A stretch of DNA of 64,000 bases from Bin80 sp965220935 (GCA_965220935.1 OZ244857.1:620001-684000); one strand, 5' to 3'. Positions 1 to 10,547 are shown, counted from the stretch's first letter. The notes: generated from the sequence alone by a model not told the origin. A program made the numbers and translations.

Positions 1-1753
1 TTAGCGCCTTCATTTGGGTCGGATTGTAATCCTCAAACAAGGTCACTTCGGGAGAATTATCGGTTGTGATTTTCGGAACGCCCACTACACGACTCAACCC
101 AGACAAAGTTTTCATCACCGACTCATAACTCATGGCGGTTTCGCCATCTGATGTCGTCTTGTTTTGCGCTTTCTCTTTGGCTTCATCTGAGCGCTTGGCT
201 GGCGAGACCATGTCTTTTCTTTGCGCTCTCTTGAGTTGCAAATCATCTTCTGCAAACAACATGGGCGCGAGCTTCTGACGGAGGTGGTACTCTACATAAT
301 AGGCCAACATACATAAAAAGATATGCGCAATGACCCGATGTTCATTGCGATGATGAATCGGGCGTACGCGCAACGACATGGATTTCATGGTTCTAAATGC
401 CCATTCTACCGAAGATAAACGCTTGTAATCGGAGACTAATGTCTCGGGGGTCTTTTTCACACTTGACCGAATGGCATACACGCCGTCCAAGAGTTCGGCT
501 TTTTTAATCGCTTGTTCATTGCGGCTATAGGTAAAATGCCCCTCCTTAATGTCACCCAGATTGTAGAACCTCTTTAATTTGTGTTTGCCCACAACCTTCT
601 GGACGCGCATGCCAATTTTGGCTTCGTTTTTTAATCGGCACGGCGTCGCCGTGATGGCTTTGATAATCTTGTTAAGTCCCTCATCCGCTTTGTCCAACAA
701 TGCATCCCGTGTTTGCTTGCTCTTGGCCGCTTGTAAGGGGTTCTTGCACAGAATCAGGGTTTCATCTGGATACAAATCACACTCTAGTTCCACCAGATTC
801 TGCTGATCAAACAAACTCATCTGAATTTCCTTCTGCTCTATAACCTCACGCATTTCCTTTTCCCGCCGCTGCTCTTTTTCTTGGTGATCTACCACCTTTC
901 GGATCTCCCTCTTTTGCATACCCGTGATCCAATCCAGCCCCACAGGTATGATCTCCTCTTTAATCTGCTTCTGCTTCAATAACCCCCGATCTCCAACCAA
1001 TATAACATGCTTTAATCCAAAGGACTCTTGAATCTTAGTGATCTGACATCCAAGCGTTGCAGTATCGGCGGTATTGCCTGGAAAGACCTCTACCGAGACG
1101 GGGCGTCCCTCTGCATCGGTGATCAGCCCATAAACGACTTGTTTTTTGCCTTTTTTCTTATCTCGGTTATGGCCAAACTCCGCGAAGAAATTTTTCTCCC
1201 CTTCCACATAACTACTGCTGACGTCATAGAGTACCATCCCCCCTTCTGTCAAATGCCGTTTGGCTAACGTGCACTCAATGTCGGCTTTGCACTTGGCCAG
1301 CTGATCCATGGCTTCATACAAGTCATCCTGATCAACGTACTTGAGGTTCAGTTCTTCGTTGAGGGTATCGGCAGCGGTCTCTTGATTGAGCATGGTACTG
1401 GTCCGGAGTTTGCTGGCCGGGTCTAACACGCGGGCGGCAATCATCCCAAGCACCAGGCGACGAAAGCGTGAGTTCTTTGGGGCAATCAGGTCATGGATCT
1501 TGAGTTGGGTCATCATGCCCAGGACTGCGGCCACATGACCGTGGGGTTTGCTACTTCGAATCTCAAAGGCGTCTTTGATGGATTTGACCGCCGTGCCACC
1601 TTTCAAGAGGGTGCGAATGCCATCAATGATAGCCTGTGGGAGACGGGTAAGATTGGTGACGGTGAATTTAACGGATTTACCATCAATCCATTTGGATTCG
1701 CGAATGAGCCAAGTTGGCTTGGAGTTACGGTTGGGTATTTGTTCAACATACAT
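1..1753 (-). mobile_element. IS1634-type DDE transposase, 3' end beyond window
   Basis: I translated the minus strand from the ATG at 1753; the frame stays open for 584 codons to the window edge, so the C-terminus is not visible. The N-terminus (MYVEQIPNRNS) is the usual start of IS1634/IS4-like transposases. The DDE triad is visible: D177 in LYDVSSSY, D255 in LVGDRGLL and E450 in SSVEWAFRTMKS, with a long insertion between the second D and E, as expected for this family. No internal stop or frameshift is present, so the enzyme is probably functional. A 20-bp sequence around the start codon (1749-1768) recurs with one mismatch at about 1839-1858, upstream of the gene. I could not identify the terminal inverted repeats or a target-site duplication because the other end is outside the window. 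Confidence 0.88.
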
Positions 1754-2274
1754 GGACAGGATAAATTATTTGTGAGTGGATAAGAATGCCTAAATATATG
1801 ACATAAAATGATACAAAACACAAAAAACACAGGCTTTTTACATGGACAGGTTAAATTACGCAAAAAAAGTGCAAAAAATCGATAAATAAGCCCTAAATCC
1901 ACTAAAAATGCCCCAAATATCCCTAAATGAGCGGATATTAGGGAAGAAAAATGAGGAAAATCCCGTTAAACCCAGTGAATCTGATGATTTTTAGGGTTAA
2001 CTTCAGGTAGAAGAAATTCTTGACAAATAGAACGAGCAAAACAGGCAGTGAACACCATTTCTGATAATCATTAAGATAAACAGGACAGTACACTAGTGGG
2101 GGAATTGGATAAGCCCTCCTTCCACTCACATTCCCATGCGTTCAAGACAGTTATCTATTTCACTGAGGCGATTAGCTGTGCATCTAATTCTATGAAATCC
2201 GATGAGCTTCCACCATGCGAAACAGCCACTTCCTTACGAACCTCCATATGGGCGCATTGAGAACACCCCACTGC
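1754..2274. other. AT-rich intergenic region upstream of the transposase
   Basis: No convincing gene. It holds the second copy (about 1839-1858) of the short direct repeat that overlaps the transposase start, and presumably the unseen right terminus of the IS element. Confidence 0.5.
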
Positions 2275-3110
2275 GGGTCAAGATCTGACTCAGTCGGAAG
2301 TCAGGTTGATGTCGTCACGCTGGACATGATCGGGGGCAGTGAGCAAGTGCACATGAGGGGCAGATACTCAACGACTGAAATTTTTCTTGGGAAATAGGGA
2401 GGAACCAAGGGAATAGGCAACATGGGGGGAGCGCTCAATGGAAACTTTATGAATTGCTGTCAGTCCGCCGCCGGGCGGTTGAATACTTCCTATATTGGCA
2501 AACCGCAAGTTAAATACCAGCTGTGATGATTGATCTTATCAGCCACCCACCCATGGTCAGGACAATGCCGATACCAGTAGTTATAGTAATCTTGAGCAAT
2601 CTAATCACTGAATCAAACCGCTTTTCCATTGAATCAAACCGCTTTTCCATTGAATCAAATCGTTTTTCCATTGAATCAAATCGTGTGTCTACTGAATCAA
2701 ATCGTGTGTCTACTGAATCAAACCGTGCGTCTACTGAATCAAACCGTGCGTCCACTGTCTCAAATCTGGCACCAACAATCCACTTGAACGAATTAATTTC
2801 AGACTTAACTGAATCGGCCGGTAGATCCGCCTGAATTTCCACGAGTTCGTGGGTTTCTGCTTCAGTCAAGGATCCGTTTTTATCCAACTTCCGCAACAAC
2901 ACAAAAGCACGAGTGCGAGGGCTGGACATTGGGTTTGATTTGGTTTTCATGATAAAATATGATTTAGTTTGAGGGTTATACAATTGCCAGCTCAGTCCTG
3001 TTCCCCATAGAGAAATGTTCTACTGAAACAAAGCCAAAATAATCAGGCAGATTGGCAATATCTGCCTATTATGCCCCCTTGGCTCAACCGTCCGCGAGCG
3101 TGTCTGCTAA
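2275..3110 (-). repeat. Dispersed ~0.8-kb repeat unit, copy A
   Basis: Reverse-complement comparison by eye shows that this segment matches 55237-56018, starting from a shared GGCTCAACCGTCCGCGAG boundary motif near 3085-3105 (inverted near 55242-55262), through the heptad-repeat gene, to a shared tract around 2275-2365. Similarity is high in the upstream leader and the gene and lower, roughly four in five bases, downstream of it. The two copies form a 52-kb-spaced inverted repeat. Copy A has three more 21-bp heptad units than copy B. Confidence 0.85.
2510..2983 (-). CDS. Heptad-repeat coiled-coil protein with C-terminal membrane anchor (copy A)
   Basis: A 157-residue protein (146 if translation starts at the second Met, MKTKSN, which aligns with copy B). 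A polar N-terminal domain of about 70 residues is followed by eight near-perfect seven-residue repeats of the type xRFDSVD or xRFDSME, encoded by 21-bp tandem DNA repeats, and then by a hydrophobic segment (TGIGIVLTMGGWL) near the C-terminus. This predicts a coiled coil tethered to a membrane by its C-terminus. The layout resembles DUF1640-like or Borrelia Bdr-like proteins, but that is resemblance only and the function is unknown. Copy B at 55398 has five heptads. The start used for copy A lies inside the repeat leader shared by both copies. Confidence 0.7.
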   Translation of the reverse strand: MYNPQTKSYFIMKTKSNPMSSPRTRAFVLLRKLDKNGSLTEAETHELVEIQADLPADSVKSEINSFKWIVGARFETVDARFDSVDARFDSVDTRFDSVDTRFDSMEKRFDSMEKRFDSMEKRFDSVIRLLKITITTGIGIVLTMGGWLIRSIITAGI

Positions 3111-4037
3111 GGCACGTATGCTGCTACGTTCTTAAACCGCATTGGTTCTCCCACCTCTCTGAACAGTTAAGATAGCATCTCGAATTCTTCTGTGTTGATG
3201 CGAAAGGCAATGAACATGAACCATCGTAGCAGAATGGTAACGAATGACCATGTCATTACAGTTCCAGAAAAGGTTTCATTATCACGGATAATCGTATTCA
3301 TTGTGGTTTATCCACAGTACCATCTGTGCTGCTCCTGTTGACAGTTCCAAGTACAGAACCTCAACGGAGCGTTGCGTGAAAGGATGGTTTACATCAATGA
3401 AATACCGAAACTGAATACTATTAATATTCAACGGATAAACGATTCAGGAAGTAAAGGCCACGAACACTGGTTGAAGCATAACAGAAATCTACCCCCAAAT
3501 TATCATTACAATACTGATACAAAAGTGTGGATGTAAAAGCAATTATTCAATGATAGAGTGAGGATTTGATGGATTGAGTCTTATATCTTACACTCTAAAA
3601 TAAACTCTCAATTTCTTCATAAGATATATAGAACCGAAACTTCGGAAGATGATTGGTCAATCACTTAGTTGAGTTACGATAGAATGTCTTCACAGATTCT
3701 TTCTTCAAAGAGGGATCATCAGGAGTCTGATTTTAAAATTCTGGAGCATATCTAGCGTGGATTTGAACTTGACCAGATGTACTTGACATCCTTAATATAA
3801 ATTTGGGTGCTCTATAAATCAATACGATGTCAACGACCGAACATATTTAATTTGAATAGATTATGGATCGGGGGTTGCATGTACAATTGTCACTCAAGGA
3901 AGCTTCTCAACTCAACCCGGTTACCTCTCACGACCTGTACTATTAATTGATGCATTTTGTCTCGGTGACAACCTATAACTTTGTCTGGCATACGGTGTGA
4001 AAGAAAAGCGTAAATATAGGGAATTTTTGAATCATAT
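3111..4037. other. Gene-poor intergenic region
   Basis: No open frame of coding character was recognised between repeat copy A and aroB; only short shadow frames are present. The region is AT-rich, with no clear terminator or RNA gene. Confidence 0.5.
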
Positions 4038-5141
4038 TTATTGAGAATCGGTTTGCATAATACCCTTCCAACCCACAAAGATCTGCTCGTCGCTGACGTG
4101 ATTCGAGATATAGGCAGACCCAATATCTCTAAGCAAGATAAGGCGCAGTTGACCTGCATCCACTTTTTTGTCAAAATACATAGATTGAGTCAATGTTTCT
4201 GCATCAAGGTTCTCGATGGAATTCCTGACGGGTAAATGCTTCAGCATGGCATCAATCCTTGCATATGGCAGGTCAGGGTTTTCGAGGAATGACACTTTGA
4301 TGGCAGCGCGCATTCCTAAGATAACGGCTTCCCCATGAGTGAACTGTCCATATCCAGCAACACGCTCAATGGCATGTGCAAATGTATGTCCAAAGTTGAG
4401 GATAGCGCGTAGTGATGCTTCCCGCTCATCTTTTCCAACAATGATTGCCTTGATCTCCGCAGCCCGCATGATCATATGTTGAAGGTAGTTTCTTTCGCGT
4501 TGAAAGATCAGATGCCAATTCGCAGACAGGTCATTCGCAAAATCAGCATCAGCAATGAGCGCATGCTTTACAACTTCAGCTAAGCCACTGACATATTCCA
4601 ACTCAGGTAAGCTTTGAAGCATCTCCAAGTCCGTAAGAACCAGTGAAGGCTGATGAAATGCACCGATCAGATTTTTTCCTAATGCATGGTTGATTCCTGT
4701 TTTGCCTCCAATAGCACTATCCACCTGGGCAATCACTGACGATGGGATGTGAACCAGCGGCAATCCGCGTAGGAGTGTTGCTGCAGCATAGCCTGCAAGG
4801 TCTCCAATCACACCCCCACCCAAAGCAAAAACTGGAGTCTGTCGGTCAATACCAGATGTTAGAGCACGGTCATAGATGAGTTGGAGAAACTCAGCATCTT
4901 TGGAGCTTTCACCTGCGGGGATGATAATCTCCGTCATTGGTCCCCAGCCAGATTCTGAAAGAACGTCCCTCACTTGTTCAAGGTACAGGGATGCAATATT
5001 GGAATCTGTGATAATGATACATGCACCATCTCGAAGTCCTGCAGACATGCACAGAGATGGAAGATTCTCTAACCTAGAAAATTGAATTGAATAAGACCGC
5101 GCCCCCAGTGGCACATGGATTACATTATTGTCCATGAGCAA
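4038..5141 (-). CDS. aroB: 3-dehydroquinate synthase
   Basis: Converts DAHP to 3-dehydroquinate, the second step of the shikimate pathway, in the cytoplasm with NAD+ and a divalent metal. The 367-residue length is normal. The NAD-binding GGGVIGDLAG motif and the IPSSVIAQVDSAIGGKTGIN stretch are present, as are the metal ligands: Glu in GLAEVVKHALI, His in NFGHTFAHAIE and His in THGEAVILGM. Two Met codons are available (5141 and 5135); the second, MDNN, is equally plausible. The next gene in the same direction (upstream) is htrA, whose stop is 56 bp away, so co-transcription is possible but the two functions are unrelated. Confidence 0.95.
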   Translation of the reverse strand: MLMDNNVIHVPLGARSYSIQFSRLENLPSLCMSAGLRDGACIIITDSNIASLYLEQVRDVLSESGWGPMTEIIIPAGESSKDAEFLQLIYDRALTSGIDRQTPVFALGGGVIGDLAGYAAATLLRGLPLVHIPSSVIAQVDSAIGGKTGINHALGKNLIGAFHQPSLVLTDLEMLQSLPELEYVSGLAEVVKHALIADADFANDLSANWHLIFQRERNYLQHMIMRAAEIKAIIVGKDEREASLRAILNFGHTFAHAIERVAGYGQFTHGEAVILGMRAAIKVSFLENPDLPYARIDAMLKHLPVRNSIENLDAETLTQSMYFDKKVDAGQLRLILLRDIGSAYISNHVSDEQIFVGWKGIMQTDSQ

Positions 5142-5196
5142 TTGATGATGCGTCCACTAAAAAGGGGAGGATGATCAACAATGATGCCTGAGCGAT

Positions 5197-6747
5197 TTAT
5201 TCGGGCTTCGTAAGAGCAGTCATCAGGGGAAGAAATTCACTTCTATCCTCACTGACCGGCTGCGAACGTAGGATCTTCACTAAGAAGGTTTCACCAGATT
5301 CAATATCTTTGTAGATACGTCTAAAATCGTCAATATCCTCAACGGATTGTTGGTTGATCTCAACAATCACATCATTGATTCTAAGATCAGATTCATCAAA
5401 GGCCTGACTACTTTCATCAATAGACTGAATCCATATTCCTTTAACGTCATCTGAGGTGCGGAATTGTTGTTCAAGGATGTCTTGATCTAGATTTCGCAAT
5501 AAGAGGCCCAGCTCGTCAAGTTTGCCCTCGTCACCACGCTGAGATTCGGTAGATTCCCTATTCTGCGCCAGTTGCTCTGGTAAAGAGCCAAGAGTCACTT
5601 CAATCTGAATTCTGTTACCATCTCGAATGATGTCAAGTAGGACTAATTCACCTGGTGATTTGTTACCAATCGTTGTGCGAAGAAGCAAATAGTCTGCGAG
5701 ATCAACCCCATCAATCCCTGCAATGATGTCACCTACCTCTACACCAGCTTTGTCAGCAGCACTATTTTTTTCTACACTGCTGACTTGTGCTGACCCTGGC
5801 GGAGCGTCTAGTGCGTTGGCGAGAGACTGTGATACCCGATCAAAGCGGATACCCAAAAATCCACGATCTACCCTGCCTTTATCAATGAGTTGGGTTGAGA
5901 CATTTGCAACGATGGAGACCGGGATAGCAAATCCGATTCCAGCATTGTTGCCTGTGGGAGATAGGATTGCGGAGTTAATTCCGACTAATTGCCCGCTCAT
6001 GTTAACCAGAGGACCTCCTGAATTTCCGCGATTAATCGCTGCATCCGTTTGAATAAAGTCCGAGTATAAATTAATTCTAGCTAATCGGTTACTAGTTCGT
6101 CCAATAGCACTCACGATACCGGCTGTGACAGTGTTATCAAGTGCTTCGTCCAAGGGTGATCCAAAAGCCATGACCCATTGTCCAACTCGAGTATTTGATG
6201 GGGAGGCAAGCGTTACTGTGGGTAGATTTTCCTCATCTATACGGATGACGGCTAAGTCACTGTTTTGATCTCGCCCGACAACTTCTGCAGTGAAGGTGCG
6301 ACCATCATATAGAAGTACTTGCAGCTTATCAGCACTGTTGACCACATGATCATTGGTCACAATATATCCGTCAGACCGAATGATGACACCTGATCCCAGT
6401 CCCTGTCGGATCTGAGGCGGCATATTGGGAGACAATTCTGGTATTAACTGCTCCCAGGGTGTGCCTTCAAGCATGTTGCGGTTGGAATTAATTTCAACTT
6501 TTTCATTGGCACGAATCTGTACCACTGCGGGGTTGACCACTTCGGCAACATAGACAAAAGCTTCTTCCCACTCTAAACGAGCACTTTCCGAGGGAGCCTG
6601 TAGAATAAATGCCTCACTTGCTTGCGTATCGGATCCAACCTTATGCCCTTGATCAAATAAGTTGACACCCAAGGTTGCCGTTAACACGCCAGCGGCAAAG
6701 ACGCTGACAATGATCAACAATGTAGGTAAAACACGAAATTTATTCAT
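5197..6747 (-). CDS. HtrA/DegQ-family periplasmic serine protease
   Basis: Quality-control protease/chaperone of the cell envelope. An N-terminal hydrophobic signal or anchor spans about residues 7-27. The trypsin-like domain has a full triad: H134 in TNDHVVNS, D164 in NSDLAVIRID and S243 in NRGNSGGPLV. Two PDZ domains follow, PDZ1 at about 290-385 and PDZ2 at about 420-505. The total of 516 residues fits a two-PDZ DegP/DegQ. The signal segment has no lipobox. The call is firm at family level; DegP and DegQ paralogues cannot be told apart from sequence alone. Confidence 0.95.
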   Translation of the reverse strand: MNKFRVLPTLLIIVSVFAAGVLTATLGVNLFDQGHKVGSDTQASEAFILQAPSESARLEWEEAFVYVAEVVNPAVVQIRANEKVEINSNRNMLEGTPWEQLIPELSPNMPPQIRQGLGSGVIIRSDGYIVTNDHVVNSADKLQVLLYDGRTFTAEVVGRDQNSDLAVIRIDEENLPTVTLASPSNTRVGQWVMAFGSPLDEALDNTVTAGIVSAIGRTSNRLARINLYSDFIQTDAAINRGNSGGPLVNMSGQLVGINSAILSPTGNNAGIGFAIPVSIVANVSTQLIDKGRVDRGFLGIRFDRVSQSLANALDAPPGSAQVSSVEKNSAADKAGVEVGDIIAGIDGVDLADYLLLRTTIGNKSPGELVLLDIIRDGNRIQIEVTLGSLPEQLAQNRESTESQRGDEGKLDELGLLLRNLDQDILEQQFRTSDDVKGIWIQSIDESSQAFDESDLRINDVIVEINQQSVEDIDDFRRIYKDIESGETFLVKILRSQPVSEDRSEFLPLMTALTKPE

Positions 6748-6823
6748 GAAATCGGGGAATATGTTTTTTAATGATTTGATAGTACTACGGCAAATAACGC
6801 ATCAAGATTGTTTCATAGTATGA

Positions 6824-8212
6824 TCAATTACCAGGAATTCCTGGTTGCGTCAAATTACGCACATCTAAAAGCGTTTCAAGTGTCTTTTCGTCCAAAATGT
6901 TCATATCTAATGCGACTGCACGCACTGTGCGTCCAGAGGCCACCGCGTCTTTGGCAATCTTCGCTGCAAGGTCATATCCTATGGCGCTATTGAGTGCGGT
7001 AGCAATGGAGGGGTTGAGTTCCAGTAATTCTTGGCATCTAGCCCGATTGGCTTCCATTCCAGATAGGCACTTATCCACAAACGCGCTACATGCACCAGAT
7101 AGCAATTGAATACTTTCTAGCAGAGCAACGGCCATGATAGGCATCATCACATTTAACTCCAGAGTTCCATGTTGCCCACAAACGGTTAATGTGGTATGAT
7201 TTCCCATGACTCGCGCACACACCATCATCAGTGCTTCACAGAGCACTGGATTGACTTTTCCAGGCATGATGGAGGAACCAGGTTGCAAGGGTTTGAGCCG
7301 AATTTCTGCGATCCCGCTAGTTGGTCCACTTGAGAGAATACGAATATCATTGGCGATCTTCATCAAAGACACAGCCGCAGTATTCAAGGCGCCAGAGGCA
7401 GAGACAATCGCATCTCGTGCTGATTGGGCTTCAAAATGATTTTCGGCCTCTCTGAATGTGACACCTGTTTCCTCGCTCACATATGCGAGGGTTTTATGTG
7501 GAAAATCTATATGTCGATTGATGCCAGATCCAGTGGCTGTTCCGCCTAATGGGACCTCACTTAATTCAACTTGACCGATACGAATCCGTTGAATGCTTCG
7601 TGTGACCTGCATGGCGTAACCCCCAAACTCCTGCCCCAGTGTAATGGGGGTCGCGTCCATGAGATGTGTGCGAGCGCTCTTCACCACATCATCAAAGTCA
7701 TGACTTTTCTCTTGTAGGGCACCTTCTAATTGAATCAGTGCCGGGATCAGGTTATCTTCAATTTCGCAGGCTGCAGCGACTTGGATAGACGTAGGGATCA
7801 CATCATTTGAGGATTGGCACATATTGACATGGTCATTGGGATGAACTGTCTGGTCTTCAAGCAGTGTTGTAGCAATATGGGCAATCACTTCATTGGAATT
7901 CATGTTGCTAGATGTCCCACTGCCAGTCTGAAAAACATCAACAGGGAATTGATCATCCAGATCACCACAAATCACTTGACTTGAGGCATCAGCAATGGCC
8001 ACAGCAATGGATGCGTCAAGTAGCCCTAAATCTGCATTCGCTTTGGCCGCTGCGCGCTTGACTAAACCAAGTGCACGAATAAATGCCCTCGGCATTGATT
8101 GGCCACTGATAGGGAAATTATTGACGGCTCTCTGGGTTTGTGCTCCATAAATAGCTTTTGCTGGCACATCAACATTCCCCAGAGAATCTGTTTCAGTCCG
8201 AAAATCGCTCAT
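6824..8212 (-). CDS. fumC: Class II fumarate hydratase
   Basis: Interconverts fumarate and L-malate in the TCA cycle, as a homotetramer in the cytoplasm. The 462-residue length is typical. The fumarase/aspartase signature GSSIMPGKVNP is intact, as are the upstream TGSGTSSNMNSNEV and SSNDVIPT active-site segments and the THLMDATPITLGQEF region. The start (MSDFRTETDSLGNVDVPAKAIYGAQTQRA) matches FumC rather than aspartase. It diverges from panC, with about 80 bp between the two starts, which must hold both promoters. Confidence 0.96.
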   Translation of the reverse strand: MSDFRTETDSLGNVDVPAKAIYGAQTQRAVNNFPISGQSMPRAFIRALGLVKRAAAKANADLGLLDASIAVAIADASSQVICGDLDDQFPVDVFQTGSGTSSNMNSNEVIAHIATTLLEDQTVHPNDHVNMCQSSNDVIPTSIQVAAACEIEDNLIPALIQLEGALQEKSHDFDDVVKSARTHLMDATPITLGQEFGGYAMQVTRSIQRIRIGQVELSEVPLGGTATGSGINRHIDFPHKTLAYVSEETGVTFREAENHFEAQSARDAIVSASGALNTAAVSLMKIANDIRILSSGPTSGIAEIRLKPLQPGSSIMPGKVNPVLCEALMMVCARVMGNHTTLTVCGQHGTLELNVMMPIMAVALLESIQLLSGACSAFVDKCLSGMEANRARCQELLELNPSIATALNSAIGYDLAAKIAKDAVASGRTVRAVALDMNILDEKTLETLLDVRNLTQPGIPGN

Positions 8213-8291
8213 AGTTTTGAATAAAGATATAAAATGGCTAATATATACGAATTAAGGGCCTGATTGTCACAAAGGTAGTTAAATTTCTTCA

Positions 8292-9164
8292 ATGAAAATC
8301 ATAAAAACCGTCAAAGAAATGCAGGCTTATGCAGATCATCTGCGCCAGGATGGTCATGTGTTAGGGTTAGTTCCTACTATGGGTGCTTTGCATGAGGGCC
8401 ATTTATCGCTGGTGCGTCAAGCGAAGCGAAAGGCCAATCATGTCACTGTGACAATTTTTGTGAATCCTACTCAGTTTTCCCCAAATGAGGACTTTGAAAC
8501 GTACCCAAGAGATCTTGATCGAGATTGTACGTTACTTCAAAAAGTGGGTGGAGTCAATGCGATATTTGCTCCGAATGCGGCCACATTTTATCATGGAGGC
8601 ACTAAGCAACATCAGGTATGGATTACATGCCCTAAAATGACGAGACACTTATGTGGTCAGAGCAGGCCGGGGCATTTTGATGGAGTTTTGACGGTTGTAA
8701 TGAAATTATTTGCAGCATGTAAGCCACATGTCAGCGTATTTGGGCTAAAAGATATTCAGCAGTATATATTATTGAAGAAGATGATCAATGATTTATCGCT
8801 TGATATAAAAATTGTTGGGTCTGAGATTGTTCGGGAGCCCAGCGGATTGGCCTATTCTTCACGAAATGAAAATCTAGATTCCCAAGAGCTTCATCAGGCG
8901 CAGGTTCTATCCCAAGCTGTGATGGCGGCAGAGGGAATGATTCAAAAAGGGGAGGGGAATCCTGCAAGAGTCATTGATGCTATGAAGCAGACGATCAGTT
9001 CAGCTCCACTTGCAAAGTTGCAGTATGCAGAGGTTGTAGAGGCCGATATGCTTCAACCAATCAACGAATTTGTACCACAAATGCAAGTGATTGCTGCTGT
9101 TGCAGTATATTTTGGTAATGTGCGTTTAATTGATAATGCAATCACAATTGTTCCGTTTGCTTAG
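8292..9164 (+). CDS. panC: Pantothenate synthetase
   Basis: ATP-dependent ligation of pantoate and beta-alanine, the last step of pantothenate (CoA precursor) synthesis. The 290-residue protein has the nucleotidyltransferase HIGH-type motif in GALHEGHLSLV, the VFVNPTQF-like substrate loop (IFVNPTQFSPNEDF), the YPR(D)LDRD segment, and the FGLKDIQQ region with a conserved Lys-Asp-x-Gln. Its 3' end overlaps the following WG-repeat gene by 29 bp. panB and panD are not in the window. Confidence 0.95.
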   Translation: MKIIKTVKEMQAYADHLRQDGHVLGLVPTMGALHEGHLSLVRQAKRKANHVTVTIFVNPTQFSPNEDFETYPRDLDRDCTLLQKVGGVNAIFAPNAATFYHGGTKQHQVWITCPKMTRHLCGQSRPGHFDGVLTVVMKLFAACKPHVSVFGLKDIQQYILLKKMINDLSLDIKIVGSEIVREPSGLAYSSRNENLDSQELHQAQVLSQAVMAAEGMIQKGEGNPARVIDAMKQTISSAPLAKLQYAEVVEADMLQPINEFVPQMQVIAAVAVYFGNVRLIDNAITIVPFA

Positions 9165-10161
9165 AATTGGCATTTTTTGCCTGCTATTTTATAATAGTTC
9201 GGGTTATGGTCAGGATTCAACCATGTTTCCTATTCCTGACAATGGGCTATATGGCTTCATCAATGTGGACGGTGATGTAATCATTGAACCGAAATACTTT
9301 GGAGCAAGGTTGTCCTCCGAGGGCTTGGCCGCCATTAAAGTGGGAGATGTATGGGGCTTTATTGACATGAGGGACTCTGTTCACATTGAACCTCGTTTTT
9401 CAGCCGTGCATTCGTATAACAATGGAGTTGCACGCGTCCAATCGGGCCGATATTGGAGCTTTATTGATAAGAGGGGAGAACAAATCATTGATGATTTTTT
9501 CACTTCTGCACTGGATTTTCAGGAGGGGATGGCCCCTGTGCGAATGCGTTCGGGAACCATTGCAGGTGTTGAGCCAAAATGGGGCTATATTAACTTAGAG
9601 GGAGAAATGGTGATTTCAGATAACTATGTCAGGGCCTTTCCTTTTTCAAATGGCATGGCTGCTGTGGAGGTTGTTCGAAGAGTCTTATTGGTTAATCTCA
9701 ATACTCGATGGGGGATAGTTTCTCCAAGCGGTTCATGGGTTGTTGCGCCAGAATTTAACGCATTGAGAACCCCATCGGAAGGACTTGCCCTTGCCCGTCA
9801 GGGTAAGAAGCAGGGGTTTATTGATTCTACGGGTACATTTGTATTAGAGTTAGATTATGATCAACTATTTTCATTTTTTGACCAGCGAGCGCGGGTAAGT
9901 AGGGATGGGTTATGGGGGTTTATAGACCGATCGGGTAAAGAAATAATTCCGACTGGTTTTCAGAGGGCCGATGATTTTTCAAATGGGTTGGCATTGGTAT
10001 TAACCAACGAAGGTTATGGGTTCATTGATATCAACGGAATTCTTGTTATTCCGCCACAATTCTCCAAAGCATCGTCATTTGAGCAGGGGCTTGCATGGGT
10101 CACTTTGGAGGGGCGCTCTGGTTATATCAATTTGAGTGGGGATTTTGTATGGAAGCAGTAA
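9136..10161 (+). CDS. Secreted WG-repeat protein
   Basis: About 341 residues starting at the ATG at 9136 (a TTG two codons earlier is less likely). A signal peptide (hydrophobic LLRIGIFCLLFY) is followed by about ten WG/KWR-type repeats, each about 25-45 residues and built around (W/Y)GFI(D/N)xxG and EGLAxV motifs. WG-repeat proteins are abundant in Bacteroidota and usually lack an assigned function; the repeats are thought to form a beta-rich binding surface. The start lies inside the end of panC in another frame, so translational coupling is likely. The export prediction rests only on the N-terminus. Confidence 0.85.
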   Translation: MQSQLFRLLRIGIFCLLFYNSSGYGQDSTMFPIPDNGLYGFINVDGDVIIEPKYFGARLSSEGLAAIKVGDVWGFIDMRDSVHIEPRFSAVHSYNNGVARVQSGRYWSFIDKRGEQIIDDFFTSALDFQEGMAPVRMRSGTIAGVEPKWGYINLEGEMVISDNYVRAFPFSNGMAAVEVVRRVLLVNLNTRWGIVSPSGSWVVAPEFNALRTPSEGLALARQGKKQGFIDSTGTFVLELDYDQLFSFFDQRARVSRDGLWGFIDRSGKEIIPTGFQRADDFSNGLALVLTNEGYGFIDINGILVIPPQFSKASSFEQGLAWVTLEGRSGYINLSGDFVWKQ

Positions 10162-10190
10162 TGGTCATGGCTTCCACCGATCAATGAATC

Positions 10191-10547
10191 ATGCTTGAAG
10201 ACTGCCGAATTAACTACATTGAACTGCCTGCTGAAGACTTTGAAGAAACGAAACGGTTTTACAAGGGGGTTTTTGGTTGGACATTTCAAGATTTTGGTGA
10301 CCACTACTGCGCGTTTAATGACGGGCGGTTTGATGGAGGGTTTTATCGTTCGCCATTACAGTCAAACAGTCGTAAACAGGGTGCTGCATTAGTTGTCATT
10401 TATGCGAACGATTTAGAGGTTACGATGGAGCGCATTATCTCCGCAGGTGGTAAAATTTCCACACAGATCTTCACGTTTCCAGGTGGTCGGCGGTTTCATT
10501 TTCTTGATCCCAATGGTAATGAACTCGCGGTGTGGAGTGATCACTGA
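10191..10547 (+). CDS. VOC-family (glyoxalase/bleomycin-resistance-like) protein
   Basis: 118 residues, the usual length for a single-domain VOC protein. It opens with NYIELPAEDFEETKRFYKGVFGW, the standard first beta-alpha-beta module, and ends with FHFLDPNGNELAVWSDH, where the Glu would be a metal ligand. Such proteins can be isomerases, dioxygenases or binding proteins; the substrate cannot be predicted. It sits 29 bp after the WG-repeat gene and may share its transcript. Confidence 0.88.
   Translation: MLEDCRINYIELPAEDFEETKRFYKGVFGWTFQDFGDHYCAFNDGRFDGGFYRSPLQSNSRKQGAALVVIYANDLEVTMERIISAGGKISTQIFTFPGGRRFHFLDPNGNELAVWSDH

Noticed and set aside
1..1753. Small plus-strand ORFs within the transposase
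   Set aside because: The minus strand carries a 584-codon continuous frame with a DDE triad; the plus-strand frames are shadows.
2523..2834. Plus-strand repetitive ORF rich in ESNR repeats
   Set aside because: It is the antisense shadow of the minus-strand heptad-repeat gene; the repeats are the same 21-bp units read on the other strand.
2510..2983. CRISPR-like array of regular short repeats
   Set aside because: The 21-bp units are directly adjacent without spacers and encode protein heptads in frame; not a CRISPR array.
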